Source: Bacteroidales bacterium (GTDB lineage Bacteria > Bacteroidota > Bacteroidia > Bacteroidales > UBA932). Taken from it: 64,000 bases of DNA. This document shows, in pieces, positions 56,000-64,000 of the stretch. The position numbers and the translations under genes were made by a program. Under the pieces are notes generated by a model, which did no database searches, was not told the origin of the DNA, and saw nothing but the letters and a program-made list of their open reading frames with translations. Each line of letters starts with the position of its first letter. Position 1 is the first letter of the stretch. The stretch lies in contig JAQYTJ010000028.1 in assembly GCA_028724885.1 (NCBI GenBank), positions 1-64,000 on the forward strand, given 5' to 3'.

Positions 56000-58900
56000 T
56001 TCTTTGCTATGCCTATTTTTTTGCGCAGGCATGGCATCCGCCCAGAATTCTGCACACGGAGTTGTCATCTCCGAGGATGATGGCTCACCTGTAGTCGGGG
56101 CGTACGTAGTGGTTAATGGAGACAACACGAATGGCACCATGACAGATTCCGAGGGTAGATTCTCCCTTAGGGACATCCAGTCCATGGCTAAGACGTTGCA
56201 TGTTTCATGCGTCGGCATGAAAGACATCGATGTGCCGATTGCCTCTGGCGAAATGAGGGTAGTGATGCAGACCGATAAGCAATTCCTCGATGAGGTGATG
56301 GTGGTTGCCTTCGGTACTCAGAAAAGATCTTCTTTTACTGGTTCCGCTGCAGTCGTTGACTCAAAGGAGCTGTCGAAGCACGTTACTACCAACGTTACGA
56401 ATGCCCTTGTCGGAAGCACTCCAGGTCTGCAGATTCGTGGAGCTTCAGGCGCCCCTGGCGCTGGAGCCGGCAACATCAATATTCGTGGCGTGTCTTCCCT
56501 CTATGCGGGAACAGCACCCCTGGTGATAGTCGATGGCGCTCCTTACAGTGCGTCCCTTAGCAACATCCCTCAGGAAGACATCGAAAGCATAACCGTCCTG
56601 AAGGACGCAGCTTCCGCCGCTCTTTACGGAGCTCGCGGAGCATCGGGAGTCATCATCGTCACGACGAAGGCAGGCAAGACTAGCGAAGCTCAGGTGACCT
56701 TCAATGGTCGCTGGGGATTCAATAGCCGCTCTGTCCAGGACTATAACACGGTCGATGATCCTGCGAAATACTATGAGCAGATTTACAGTCAGTACTATAA
56801 TAATTATTACTACACAAAGGGTCTTTCTCAGGCAGATGCCAATGTGACGGCGAACAACGCAATGCTAAAGGCTCTTGGCTACAACATCTACACTGTTCCT
56901 GACGGGCAACAGCTTATCGGCATAGACGGAAAGATAAACCCTAATGCCACAAAAGGCCGCTCGTATGCTGCCAACGGCAGGACATATTACCTTACCAATG
57001 ACGACTGGACGAAAGAAGCATACAGCAACTCCCTCCGCCAGGAATATTCCTTAGGCATTTCGGGTGGGTTCGAGAGAGGCTCCATCTATGCCAGCCTTGG
57101 CTACTTGAACGATGACGGAATCATAGAGTATTCTGGTTACAAACGCATGAATGCCAGGCTAAAGGCAGATTATCAGGCAAAAGAGTGGCTTCGCTTCAAC
57201 GCAAATGTGTCTTACACTAACTCAAAGACCACGTCAAACGCCAACATGGATGCCAGTCTTGGCGCAGGCAACCTGATGTACTATACCTCACACATCGGAC
57301 CAATCTATCCGGTTTTCGTTCGCATCCTTGATGAGAATAACAAGCCTACGATCCTGAAAGACAGCTACGGACACGAGATGTATGACTATGGCGTATCGGC
57401 GCAGAACTATCCTGGAAGCACAAGAGCTTTCCTGGCAACTGGAAACCCTCTCGGCGCAAACCGATACAACGACGTGTGGAGTAAGCTTAATAAACTTAAC
57501 AGCAATTTCGGCGTAGACATCAAATTGACTAATTTTCTTAAATTCAACGCCACCAGCACGCTGGGATATACCGGAAGTTCCTATTCACACTTCGAGAGCA
57601 TGTTCGAAGGGGCTAAGGTTTCTGTAAACGGAACCATAGATAAAGAGCAGTGGAACACTATTTTCCAGAACCATGTGCAGACTCTCACGTATTTCGACAC
57701 TTTTGGCAAGCACAGCGTGAACGTGCTGGTCGGGCATGAGTGGTACGACACTAAGACCTCCGATCTCTATGCCAATGCGCAAGGAATGTTCTCTCCGGAC
57801 ATTCAGGAAATAAATGCTGCCGCCAAGCCTGTGGATTCCGACTCTTACAGCTCGGAATACAACGTGGAAGGCTATTTCATCAGTGCCCAGTACAATTACG
57901 CCGAGAAATATTTTGCATCGGCATCGTACCGCCGCGACGCTTCCTCCAGGTTCCTGAAAGGCAACCGCTGGGGTGACTTCTGGTCGGTCGGCGCAGCATG
58001 GCTCCTGAGCAGCGAAAAATTCTTTAATGCCGGGTGGGTTGATGAACTTAAGCTCAAGGCTTCAGTCGGACAGCAGGGAAACGATAACATCAACAGCTAC
58101 TCTTATGTCGACACCTATTCGCTGACATCAGCATCTGACACCAAGATATCCGCTTCTTTCAGAAGGATAGGTAATCCTGAAATCACGTGGGAGACGACCA
58201 CGAACATCAATGCCGGAGTCGAGTTCAGCTTATTCAAGAGCAGGCTGACTGGTGGCGTGGATTTCTATAATAAGAAAACGTCCGACCTGCTTTTCTGGCT
58301 TTCCGTACCGGAGTCTGCGGGTTCTCGCGGATACTATGGCAACATCGGGGATATCAGGAACTATGGTCTTGAATTGAACTTGCAAGGAAGCCTAATCCGT
58401 ACAAAAGACATGGATTGGTCTGTGAATATCAACATCGCTTATAACAGAGATAAGATTCTTAAGCTGCCGAATCAGAAAATCGCAGATTACGGCGGATTCA
58501 CGGAAGGTGGAAGGTGGTACAGAGAGGGCGGTCACGTGTATAACTACCTTATCGCCGAGTATGCAGGAGTAAACGAGAAAGGAGAGGCTCTGTACTGGTG
58601 TGACAGTAACCCGGACCTTCTCGATGATAGCGGAAACATGGCTAGCAACCGACCAGGTAAAAATCACGACTACACCACTAAAGACTTCTCCAAGGCTACT
58701 TATTACGAGCAAGGAAACTCTATGCCGGATGTATTCGGAGGCTTCGGAACCTCATTCACATGGCGCGGATTCGACCTTTCGGCTAGTTTCGATTATCAGA
58801 TTGGCGGACACATTTACGATAGGAACTATGCTGTCCTTATGGGGAACATCGAAACTGCCACAAATGCTGGAGGAGCTATTCACAAAGACATCTTGAAGTC

Positions 58901-59219
58901 ATGGACTGTGAATAATAACGAAAGCAACATTCCTCGCTCTTTCTATGGAGACCAGTACACTGCAGCCCGCTCGGATCGCTGGCTCACGAATGCAAGCTAT
59001 CTGAATTTCCAGTCCTTCACCATTGGCTACTCCTTCCCTAAGATGCTTATCAAGAAACTCAAGATGAGCAACCTTAGATTCTACGTGTCAGGGGAAAATC
59101 TCTACTTCTGGTCTGCAAGGAAGGGACTCGATCCACGCTATTCTTATGCTGAAAACGAATACACGTCGGTGTATTCTCCGGTTAGAACAATTATGGGCGG
59201 CGTGCAGATCACATTCTAA
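55980..59219 (+). CDS. SusC-family receptor, right arm of invertible switch
   Basis: Outer-membrane receptor of 1079 residues. It starts MGKKVLFSLLCLFFCAGMAS, with the first codons inside the right repeat. The carboxypeptidase-D regulatory-like domain (about 25-95, GVVISEDDGSPVVGAYVVV) is followed by a plug with DEVMVVAFGTQKRSSFTGSA (about 104-123), then SITVLKDAASAALYGARGASG. The barrel ends IMGGVQITF. Only about 60 bases separate its ATG from the recombinase start codon, and no good promoter was seen there, so it is predicted silent in this orientation. It heads a three-gene set with susD and a lipoprotein. Confidence 0.95.
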   Translation: MGKKVLFSLLCLFFCAGMASAQNSAHGVVISEDDGSPVVGAYVVVNGDNTNGTMTDSEGRFSLRDIQSMAKTLHVSCVGMKDIDVPIASGEMRVVMQTDKQFLDEVMVVAFGTQKRSSFTGSAAVVDSKELSKHVTTNVTNALVGSTPGLQIRGASGAPGAGAGNINIRGVSSLYAGTAPLVIVDGAPYSASLSNIPQEDIESITVLKDAASAALYGARGASGVIIVTTKAGKTSEAQVTFNGRWGFNSRSVQDYNTVDDPAKYYEQIYSQYYNNYYYTKGLSQADANVTANNAMLKALGYNIYTVPDGQQLIGIDGKINPNATKGRSYAANGRTYYLTNDDWTKEAYSNSLRQEYSLGISGGFERGSIYASLGYLNDDGIIEYSGYKRMNARLKADYQAKEWLRFNANVSYTNSKTTSNANMDASLGAGNLMYYTSHIGPIYPVFVRILDENNKPTILKDSYGHEMYDYGVSAQNYPGSTRAFLATGNPLGANRYNDVWSKLNKLNSNFGVDIKLTNFLKFNATSTLGYTGSSYSHFESMFEGAKVSVNGTIDKEQWNTIFQNHVQTLTYFDTFGKHSVNVLVGHEWYDTKTSDLYANAQGMFSPDIQEINAAAKPVDSDSYSSEYNVEGYFISAQYNYAEKYFASASYRRDASSRFLKGNRWGDFWSVGAAWLLSSEKFFNAGWVDELKLKASVGQQGNDNINSYSYVDTYSLTSASDTKISASFRRIGNPEITWETTTNINAGVEFSLFKSRLTGGVDFYNKKTSDLLFWLSVPESAGSRGYYGNIGDIRNYGLELNLQGSLIRTKDMDWSVNINIAYNRDKILKLPNQKIADYGGFTEGGRWYREGGHVYNYLIAEYAGVNEKGEALYWCDSNPDLLDDSGNMASNRPGKNHDYTTKDFSKATYYEQGNSMPDVFGGFGTSFTWRGFDLSASFDYQIGGHIYDRNYAVLMGNIETATNAGGAIHKDILKSWTVNNNESNIPRSFYGDQYTAARSDRWLTNASYLNFQSFTIGYSFPKMLIKKLKMSNLRFYVSGENLYFWSARKGLDPRYSYAENEYTSVYSPVRTIMGGVQITF

Positions 59220-59243
59220 ACTAAATTATAGGAGAAGAATTAT

Positions 59244-60935
59244 ATGAAAAATACAATCAGAACATTTTTAATCGCCTTTACCGTCATGGCTTTGGCCGCC
59301 GGCTGCATAAAAGAAATAGAACCGCAGACAAATTATGTGACGGAAGGACAGTCATCCAGCGCCCCTGGGTCGTTCGCTAACTTCGTAAGCTCGATAACCA
59401 ACACGCTTTGCGGGCAATTCACCTATGCCGGTGCAGACGATAGGTACCCTTGGGACTATGGCTACCCATCATTCTTCCTTCAGAGAGACGTAATGGGACA
59501 GGACATAGTTCAGGAAGATGGCAATGACTGGTACAGCACATGGTATGGATGCGGGAACGGATTAGGTCCTCGCTATATGATTTGCCAGATTCCTTGGACC
59601 TACTATTACGGATGGATAAAAAGCTGTAATACAGTGATTTCCCTCGCAGGCGAGAATCCTGAATCGGATAAAATCGCTGGAGCTGGCATAGCATATGCGA
59701 TGCGCGCCATGTTTTACATGGACATTGCAAGAATGTTCGGGATGTCTACTTATGGAAGGGATAAGTCCACCACCACCGTCCCGATTGTTAAGGAGACCAC
59801 GACATTGACAGAATTGACGAACAACCCTCGGGCAACCAATGAGGAAATGTGGGCATTCATCATCTCAGACTTGGATAAGGCTGAGACGTACCTAGCTGAC
59901 TACAAGCGGTTAGACATTTACACCCCAGATCTCTCAGTAGTTTACGGCTTGAAGGCCCGCGCTTACCTAACGATGGAAGATTGGGCAAATGCCGAGAAAT
60001 ATGCAAAGCAGGCTCAGAACGGTTACACTGCAATGACTGAGACTCAGTATACTTCCAGGAAGGACGGATTCAACACTCCTAACGGCGCATGGATGTTTGC
60101 ATGCCGATTCAAAGACACGGATCCGAATATTCAGATCAATGACGGCGATGGTTCCTGGGGCACGCACATGATTCTAGAAGTTCGTGAATCCGGAATGGGC
60201 TATGCTGCTAATTACGGAGCTCCGAAGCGCATCGACCGTCACCTTTACGAGACCATCCCTGCGACTGACTTCAGGAAGAAATGCTTCATAGACTTTGCGA
60301 TAGATCAGCTGCCGACGGATGATGCTAAAGTGGAAGCCCTGTCTGCTTATTCCGACGTTCCAAATGGCATACTTGAAACTGGAAGCGAGACTAACTCCAA
60401 AGTGGTTGGCGGCCTTGAAGTCAAGTTCCGTCCAAAGGATGGGGAACACAAGAACCAGCTTGCTGCTTACGTAGTGTCAGTTCCTATGATGCGAGTCGAG
60501 GAGATGATGCTGATAGAGGCAGAGGCTGTCGGCATGCAGGATGAGGCAAGAGGTAAGCAGCTCCTGACTACGTTCGCAAAGCTGCGTGATCCGAATTACG
60601 AATACGGCAAGCATCTCGAAAGCTATGACAGCGATTACGCAAAGCCTTTCCAGAACGAGGTTTGGTGGCAGCGCAGGGTTGAGCTTTGGGGCGAAGGCTT
60701 CGCAACCTTCGACATCAAACGCCTCAACAAGAAAGTCATCCGTGCCTATGCGAATACCAACCATGCGGATTCCTTTAAATGGAACAGCGATGTCTACACG
60801 GCAAGTAACGGAAGCCTTTATCCAGACTGGATGGACCTCTGCATCGTTCAGTCTGAAGGGAACTACAATAAGGCCCTTGTGAACAATAAGACGCCGCAGA
60901 AGCCGACTGCAAGCTCTGCAGATTATATTTGGTAG
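59244..60935 (+). CDS. SusD/RagB-family lipoprotein of the right switch arm
   Basis: Surface lipoprotein of 563 residues with lipobox AAGC (Cys21) followed by IKEIE. SusD features are AGIAYAMRAMFYMDIARMFG, AYLTMEDWANAEKYAKQAQ and the late NEVWWQRRVELWGEGFATFDIKRLNK. The gene follows SusC by 24 bases and shares its fate under the switch. The ligand is unknown; no carbohydrate-active enzyme is encoded beside it. Confidence 0.94.
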   Translation: MKNTIRTFLIAFTVMALAAGCIKEIEPQTNYVTEGQSSSAPGSFANFVSSITNTLCGQFTYAGADDRYPWDYGYPSFFLQRDVMGQDIVQEDGNDWYSTWYGCGNGLGPRYMICQIPWTYYYGWIKSCNTVISLAGENPESDKIAGAGIAYAMRAMFYMDIARMFGMSTYGRDKSTTTVPIVKETTTLTELTNNPRATNEEMWAFIISDLDKAETYLADYKRLDIYTPDLSVVYGLKARAYLTMEDWANAEKYAKQAQNGYTAMTETQYTSRKDGFNTPNGAWMFACRFKDTDPNIQINDGDGSWGTHMILEVRESGMGYAANYGAPKRIDRHLYETIPATDFRKKCFIDFAIDQLPTDDAKVEALSAYSDVPNGILETGSETNSKVVGGLEVKFRPKDGEHKNQLAAYVVSVPMMRVEEMMLIEAEAVGMQDEARGKQLLTTFAKLRDPNYEYGKHLESYDSDYAKPFQNEVWWQRRVELWGEGFATFDIKRLNKKVIRAYANTNHADSFKWNSDVYTASNGSLYPDWMDLCIVQSEGNYNKALVNNKTPQKPTASSADYIW

Positions 60936-60954
60936 CCATTAAAGAATTTTATAC

Positions 60955-61827
60955 ATGAAAAATATGAAAAAATATATTTATGGGTTGCTGGCTGTCCTTT
61001 CGGTTGCCACGATTAGTGCTTGTGGCGAAAAAGAAGGCTCTGAACCCGGCAATGATTCCAATCCTTTTATTTTCGTTAATTCCTGCGAGCTTGGCGAGAG
61101 CTACGACCCGGATTGCGACGTAGCGATAAGGCTTGCAGTAAATAACGCAACTTCTTCTGTATACTATCTTTCAGAGAAAACTTCCGATTACGAGTCAAGG
61201 CTCAAATCGCTTGGAGAGTCAGGCTATGCAGAATATGTCAAGACAAACGGTACCCAGCTGAATTCTTCAGCTGCCACCGGAATTACTGGCGATTCGATTT
61301 ACGAGACAACCCTAACTGGTCTCTATGGCGACTACACGATAGTAGCTGTCGCATTCGGGAAAGGTTCTGAATATGACATCAAATCCAAGACTTTCACAGG
61401 CGTGCTGTGGAATAACGTGGTAGCAGGAACATACCATCTTCAGGACAATGCTGGTGTGATTAAGGCAATGAACTGGGGTGGGAGGACCAAATCGACTACT
61501 CTCCAAATTTCCAGCGCAGATCCGAATAAATATCGTTTCAAGGATCTGTACGGAAAGAATTCACATCTGTATTTCACGCTTAACGGCAAGGAAGGCAAAG
61601 ACGATGATGGTCATTTCAGGAATTTCTCAATGCCTGCTCATGCCACGTCTGCCCAATTCGGGAAGTATGGCACTATGATGATTCGTGACGTGGCGACTTG
61701 GCAGGGTGACGCAAGCCTTGAAGGGAACAATCTCCTCTACGACAATAACACGGTTGTTGTATTCGCTCAATATTACGTGAGCGCAGGGAACATAGCCTAT
61801 GGCTATGACGAATTTATTCCTGAGTAG
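60955..61827 (+). CDS. Unknown lipoprotein, third gene of right switch arm
   Basis: Predicted lipoprotein of 290 residues. Signal peptide MKNMKKYIYGLLAVLSVATISAC; an alternative Met4 start is also possible. After the Cys comes GEKEGSEPG, acidic, as for surface-exported lipoproteins. The first half (about 35-150) reads like a fibronectin/Ig-type unit (VNSCELGESYDPDCDVAIRL, YETTLTGLYGDYTIVAVAFG). The second half, from VVAGTYHLQDNAG, looks like a small beta domain with aromatic residues. No named domain is recognised. The position after SusD suggests an accessory surface ligand-binding protein. Confidence 0.7.
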   Translation: MKNMKKYIYGLLAVLSVATISACGEKEGSEPGNDSNPFIFVNSCELGESYDPDCDVAIRLAVNNATSSVYYLSEKTSDYESRLKSLGESGYAEYVKTNGTQLNSSAATGITGDSIYETTLTGLYGDYTIVAVAFGKGSEYDIKSKTFTGVLWNNVVAGTYHLQDNAGVIKAMNWGGRTKSTTLQISSADPNKYRFKDLYGKNSHLYFTLNGKEGKDDDGHFRNFSMPAHATSAQFGKYGTMMIRDVATWQGDASLEGNNLLYDNNTVVVFAQYYVSAGNIAYGYDEFIPE

Positions 61828-61863
61828 CGACTGTACCTCAGAAGGCATTAATAGCTTTTAATT

Positions 61864-61897
61864 GAAAAACGCTCGGTGGAATCACCGGGCGTTTTTC
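61864..61897 (+). terminator. Terminator of right SusCD set
   Basis: A 15-bp stem with one G-T pair (61864-61878 with 61883-61897), loop GAAT, and a T-rich 3' arm ends the operon 37 bases after the lipoprotein stop. The A-rich 5' arm could also serve the minus strand. Confidence 0.85.
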
Positions 61898-61970
61898 GGA
61901 TAGTATGTGCAGAAAAAACGCTGCGCACATTCTATTTGCACACGCTCGGTCGAAATACGGTTTTAATCTT

Positions 61971-61995
61971 GTCATCCTGACGGAAGTCAGGATCT
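61971..61995. repeat. REP-like extragenic palindrome
   Basis: GTCATCCTGA, CGGAA, then GTCAGGATCT form an 8-bp perfect stem (61974-61981 with 61986-61993) with a GGAA loop. The form GTCATCCTGA...GAAG...AGGATCT is that of a widespread REP-like element in many bacterial genomes. Only one copy was noticed in the window. Confidence 0.5.
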
Positions 61996-62049
61996 ATACG
62001 ACTAGGACATCTACCATGAATCAAGTTCAGGGCGATGGAACGAATGCCA

Positions 62050-63204
62050 TTAACGCTGATAGTCTTCTTGGAAATTCCGCAGAGCGGTGAGGAGAGTTGA
62101 TTCGAAGATCTCTCGCTCATTGTCGGTCAGGAAACCGACTTCAATAGGCACCTTGAAAAGACGCTCTTTCAACTTGTCCGGGATCTTTTTGTAATCCATT
62201 ATTCTCTGGCAATCTTTCTCCGTGGTGGCGACGACTGCCGTAGGGTTCTCCTTGACCGAATGCATGATCTTTTTGATGTCCCAGCGATTGTAATTATGAT
62301 GATCCATGAAAGTGAACCGCTTTACAATCTTGTAATTGTCACTGAGATAACTTCTCAGAGGAGTGTCTTTGGCGATGCCGGAGAACAAAATCAGATGCTT
62401 AGAGTAAGAATACCTAGGGTCGGCCTGCTCATAAACAGGTTCCAGAGGCTTGTAATTTATGGAAGTGAACAGCAATGTCTTGCTTCTGCCTTTCTTATCG
62501 ATTCCTGTGCATGTCTTGGGATTGAAATCAATTATGCCTAATTTCTCAGCCCATTGGAGCCTCTCTTCGTCAGACACAAACACAGGACACTTCGTGACTA
62601 TCAGAATGTCAGCGCATATTAGCCTCTCTGGCAAATCCCTCAGCCTGCCAAAAGGCAGCAGATTATCCTTATAGGTAGGGCAATTATAATCTACGAGTAT
62701 TATCTTGTAATAAGCATCAAGAGCCCGATACTGGAACGAATCATCCAAGACTATGATGTCAGATTTCTGAATTTCCACATTAGCGCAGCTACGTGCTCTC
62801 TTGTACGTCTTCAGTTTTTCCGGATGACAGAGAAGGTCGCACCCCTCAACTCTCTTCCTATCCACCGCTACCGTAACGCTAGGGAATTTTTTCTTTATCT
62901 GAAGAGCCTCATCGCCATATTCATCGACATTTCCATCCGTAGAAACCAGCTGGAATCCGCCGCTCACGCGCTTATGCCCCCTGGAAAGCTCCGCAATATT
63001 GCTGTATGCCCAGTCATCAGAATTGAGGAGGAACCTCAGGATCATCTCGGTGTGGGGTGTCTTGCCCGTGCCTCCCGCAGTGATATTACCAACGCAGATA
63101 GTAGGCACTTCGCAAGTGCTTACTTTGAATATGCCCTTGTCGTAAAGAAAATGCCTCAGCTTGAGCGTAAAATAATATGGTGCAAGAATGACCTTCTCCA
63201 GCAT
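62050..63204 (-). CDS. lpxK: Tetraacyldisaccharide 4'-kinase
   Basis: LpxK phosphorylates the 4' position of the lipid A disaccharide at the inner face of the cytoplasmic membrane. The ATG at 63204 (MLEKVILAPYYFTLKLRHFLYD) is preferred; a TTG three codons earlier is less likely. The protein has 384 residues. The hydrophobic N-terminal helix is followed by the modified Walker A GNITAGGTGKTP (about 39-50), ELSRGHKR, DEALQIKKKFPSVTVAVD and VLDDSFQYRAL (catalytic Asp region). The C-terminal part has LILFSGIAKD, FMDHHNY and ATTEKDCQRI, all family marks. It follows the dihydrouridine synthase gene on the same strand with a 66-base gap. Confidence 0.95.
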   Translation of the reverse strand: MLEKVILAPYYFTLKLRHFLYDKGIFKVSTCEVPTICVGNITAGGTGKTPHTEMILRFLLNSDDWAYSNIAELSRGHKRVSGGFQLVSTDGNVDEYGDEALQIKKKFPSVTVAVDRKRVEGCDLLCHPEKLKTYKRARSCANVEIQKSDIIVLDDSFQYRALDAYYKIILVDYNCPTYKDNLLPFGRLRDLPERLICADILIVTKCPVFVSDEERLQWAEKLGIIDFNPKTCTGIDKKGRSKTLLFTSINYKPLEPVYEQADPRYSYSKHLILFSGIAKDTPLRSYLSDNYKIVKRFTFMDHHNYNRWDIKKIMHSVKENPTAVVATTEKDCQRIMDYKKIPDKLKERLFKVPIEVGFLTDNEREIFESTLLTALRNFQEDYQR

Positions 63205-63270
63205 AGGACGCAAATATACAAAAAAATAGGAAAAAACTACATATCCGCATCATTATGCCCACTTCGGGAA

Positions 63271-64000
63271 CTATTTTATGCCGTAGACATTAGAATTGTC
63301 ATCAATCGTGCTACTCCCCCATCGCTCGGCAATATATTCAAGTACTTCAACAACCTTGTCAGGATTATTTTCCGTCACAAGCCTCATTCTGACATCCTTG
63401 AAGTCCGGAAGCCCTTTGAAATAGCAAGAAAGATGGCGACGCATCTCATACACCCCTCTAGGCACGCCCTTCATCTGCACGGAAAGGGCGAAATGGCGCT
63501 TCGCAAGCTCCACCCTCTCCATCACCCCAAGAGGGGGAAGCTCTTTCCCTGTCTCAAGGAAATGCTTTATTTCCTTGAATATCCAAGGGTGCCCGAATGA
63601 GGCTCTCGCCACCATTATCCCATCGACGCCATATTCGTCAAACGCAGCCTTGGCTTTGCGAGCCGAAGTTATATCCCCATTGCCTACTATAGGAATATGC
63701 ATGCGAGGATTCCGTTTCACCTCGCCGATGAGCGACCAGTCCGCCTCTCCTTTGTACATCTGGCAGCGAGTCCGTCCATGAATTGTCAGAGCCTGGATGC
63801 CGGCATCCTGAAGCCTCTCTGCCAGCTCTACTATTATTTTGCTCTTGTCGTCCCAGCCTAGGCGAGTCTTCACGGTCACCGGTTTGTTAACGGCTTCGAC
63901 TATGCGTTTCGTGATCATCACCATTTTATCCGGATCGCGCATCATCCCCGAACCAGCTCCCCTTATGGCTATCTTGCTGACGGGACAACCAAAATTGATG
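63271..64000 (-). CDS. dusB: tRNA-dihydrouridine synthase (partial)
   Basis: FMN-dependent enzyme that reduces uridine to dihydrouridine in the tRNA D-loop. The gene is cut by the right edge; about 243 C-terminal residues are present. At the edge it reads INFGCPVSKIAIRGAGSGMM, with the catalytic Cys of the N-x-GCP motif. TIM-barrel motifs follow: VTVKTRLGWDD, ALTIHGRTR, PIVGNGDI for phosphate binding, and DGIMVARASFGHPWIF. A helical C-terminal domain ends near YGIK. The DusB subgroup is likely but not certain without the N-terminus. Confidence 0.9.
   Translation of the reverse strand, partial: INFGCPVSKIAIRGAGSGMMRDPDKMVMITKRIVEAVNKPVTVKTRLGWDDKSKIIVELAERLQDAGIQALTIHGRTRCQMYKGEADWSLIGEVKRNPRMHIPIVGNGDITSARKAKAAFDEYGVDGIMVARASFGHPWIFKEIKHFLETGKELPPLGVMERVELAKRHFALSVQMKGVPRGVYEMRRHLSCYFKGLPDFKDVRMRLVTENNPDKVVEVLEYIAERWGSSTIDDNSNVYGIK

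Noticed and set aside
22486..61827. Complete polysaccharide utilisation loci
   Set aside because: Five SusC/SusD loci are present, but no glycoside hydrolase, polysaccharide lyase, sulfatase, hybrid two-component system or ECF/anti-sigma pair is encoded beside them.

Overview
The window is chromosomal DNA of a member of the Bacteroidales (Bacteroidota), most likely an uncultured gut-type lineage. The evidence is five SusC/SusD outer-membrane pairs, BACON/DUF5689 lipoproteins, promoters of the Bacteroidota type (TTG, 19 bases, TAnnTTTG), a ribosomal protein S16 with a long charged tail, and RpoB/RpoC of the sizes usual in this phylum. Genus cannot be fixed from sequence reading alone.

Layout. 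1-4.4 kb: an IS fragment at the left edge, a DUF3298-type lipoprotein, tRNA-Leu, rpsP-rimM, a DUF975 membrane protein and a DUF4465 lipoprotein. 4.5-9.2 kb: two tandem MFSD1-like transporters, divergent from dxs. 9.2-22.2 kb: a core block tRNA-Thr/Tyr/Gly/Thr-tuf-tRNA-Trp-secE-nusG-rplKAJL-rpoBC, in the same order as the classical tufB-to-rpoC region of Escherichia coli. 22.5-32.3 kb: an uptake operon of calcineurin-like phosphoesterase, SusC, SusD and a BACON/DUF5689 lipoprotein. 32.6-38.2 kb: a minus-strand SusC, SusD and lipoprotein locus whose SusD is cut by one in-frame stop. 38.9-44.4 kb: pyrH-frr, then a Phe/Tyr biosynthesis operon (prephenate dehydratase, aminotransferase, prephenate dehydrogenase, DAHP synthase/chorismate mutase) behind a 19-residue leader peptide with ten Tyr/Phe codons and an intrinsic terminator, which is classical attenuation. 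A truncated peptidase-like lipoprotein ends this block at an apparent junction. 44.9-61.9 kb: two SusC/SusD pairs on the minus strand and one SusC/SusD/lipoprotein set on the plus strand, with a tyrosine recombinase between them. 62-64 kb: lpxK and a partial dihydrouridine synthase.

The most striking system is at 54670-55999. The recombinase gene lies between two divergent susC genes whose start regions carry a perfect 35-bp inverted repeat. The repeat includes the start codon and the first codons of each signal peptide. Inverting the 1.26 kb between the repeats would move one promoter region from one susC to the other without changing either protein. This is a phase-variation switch for nutrient receptors, of the type known for SusC/SusD families in Bacteroides fragilis. 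In the orientation read here the recombinase and the long AT-rich candidate promoter region face the left (minus-strand) pair, so that pair is predicted ON and the right set OFF.
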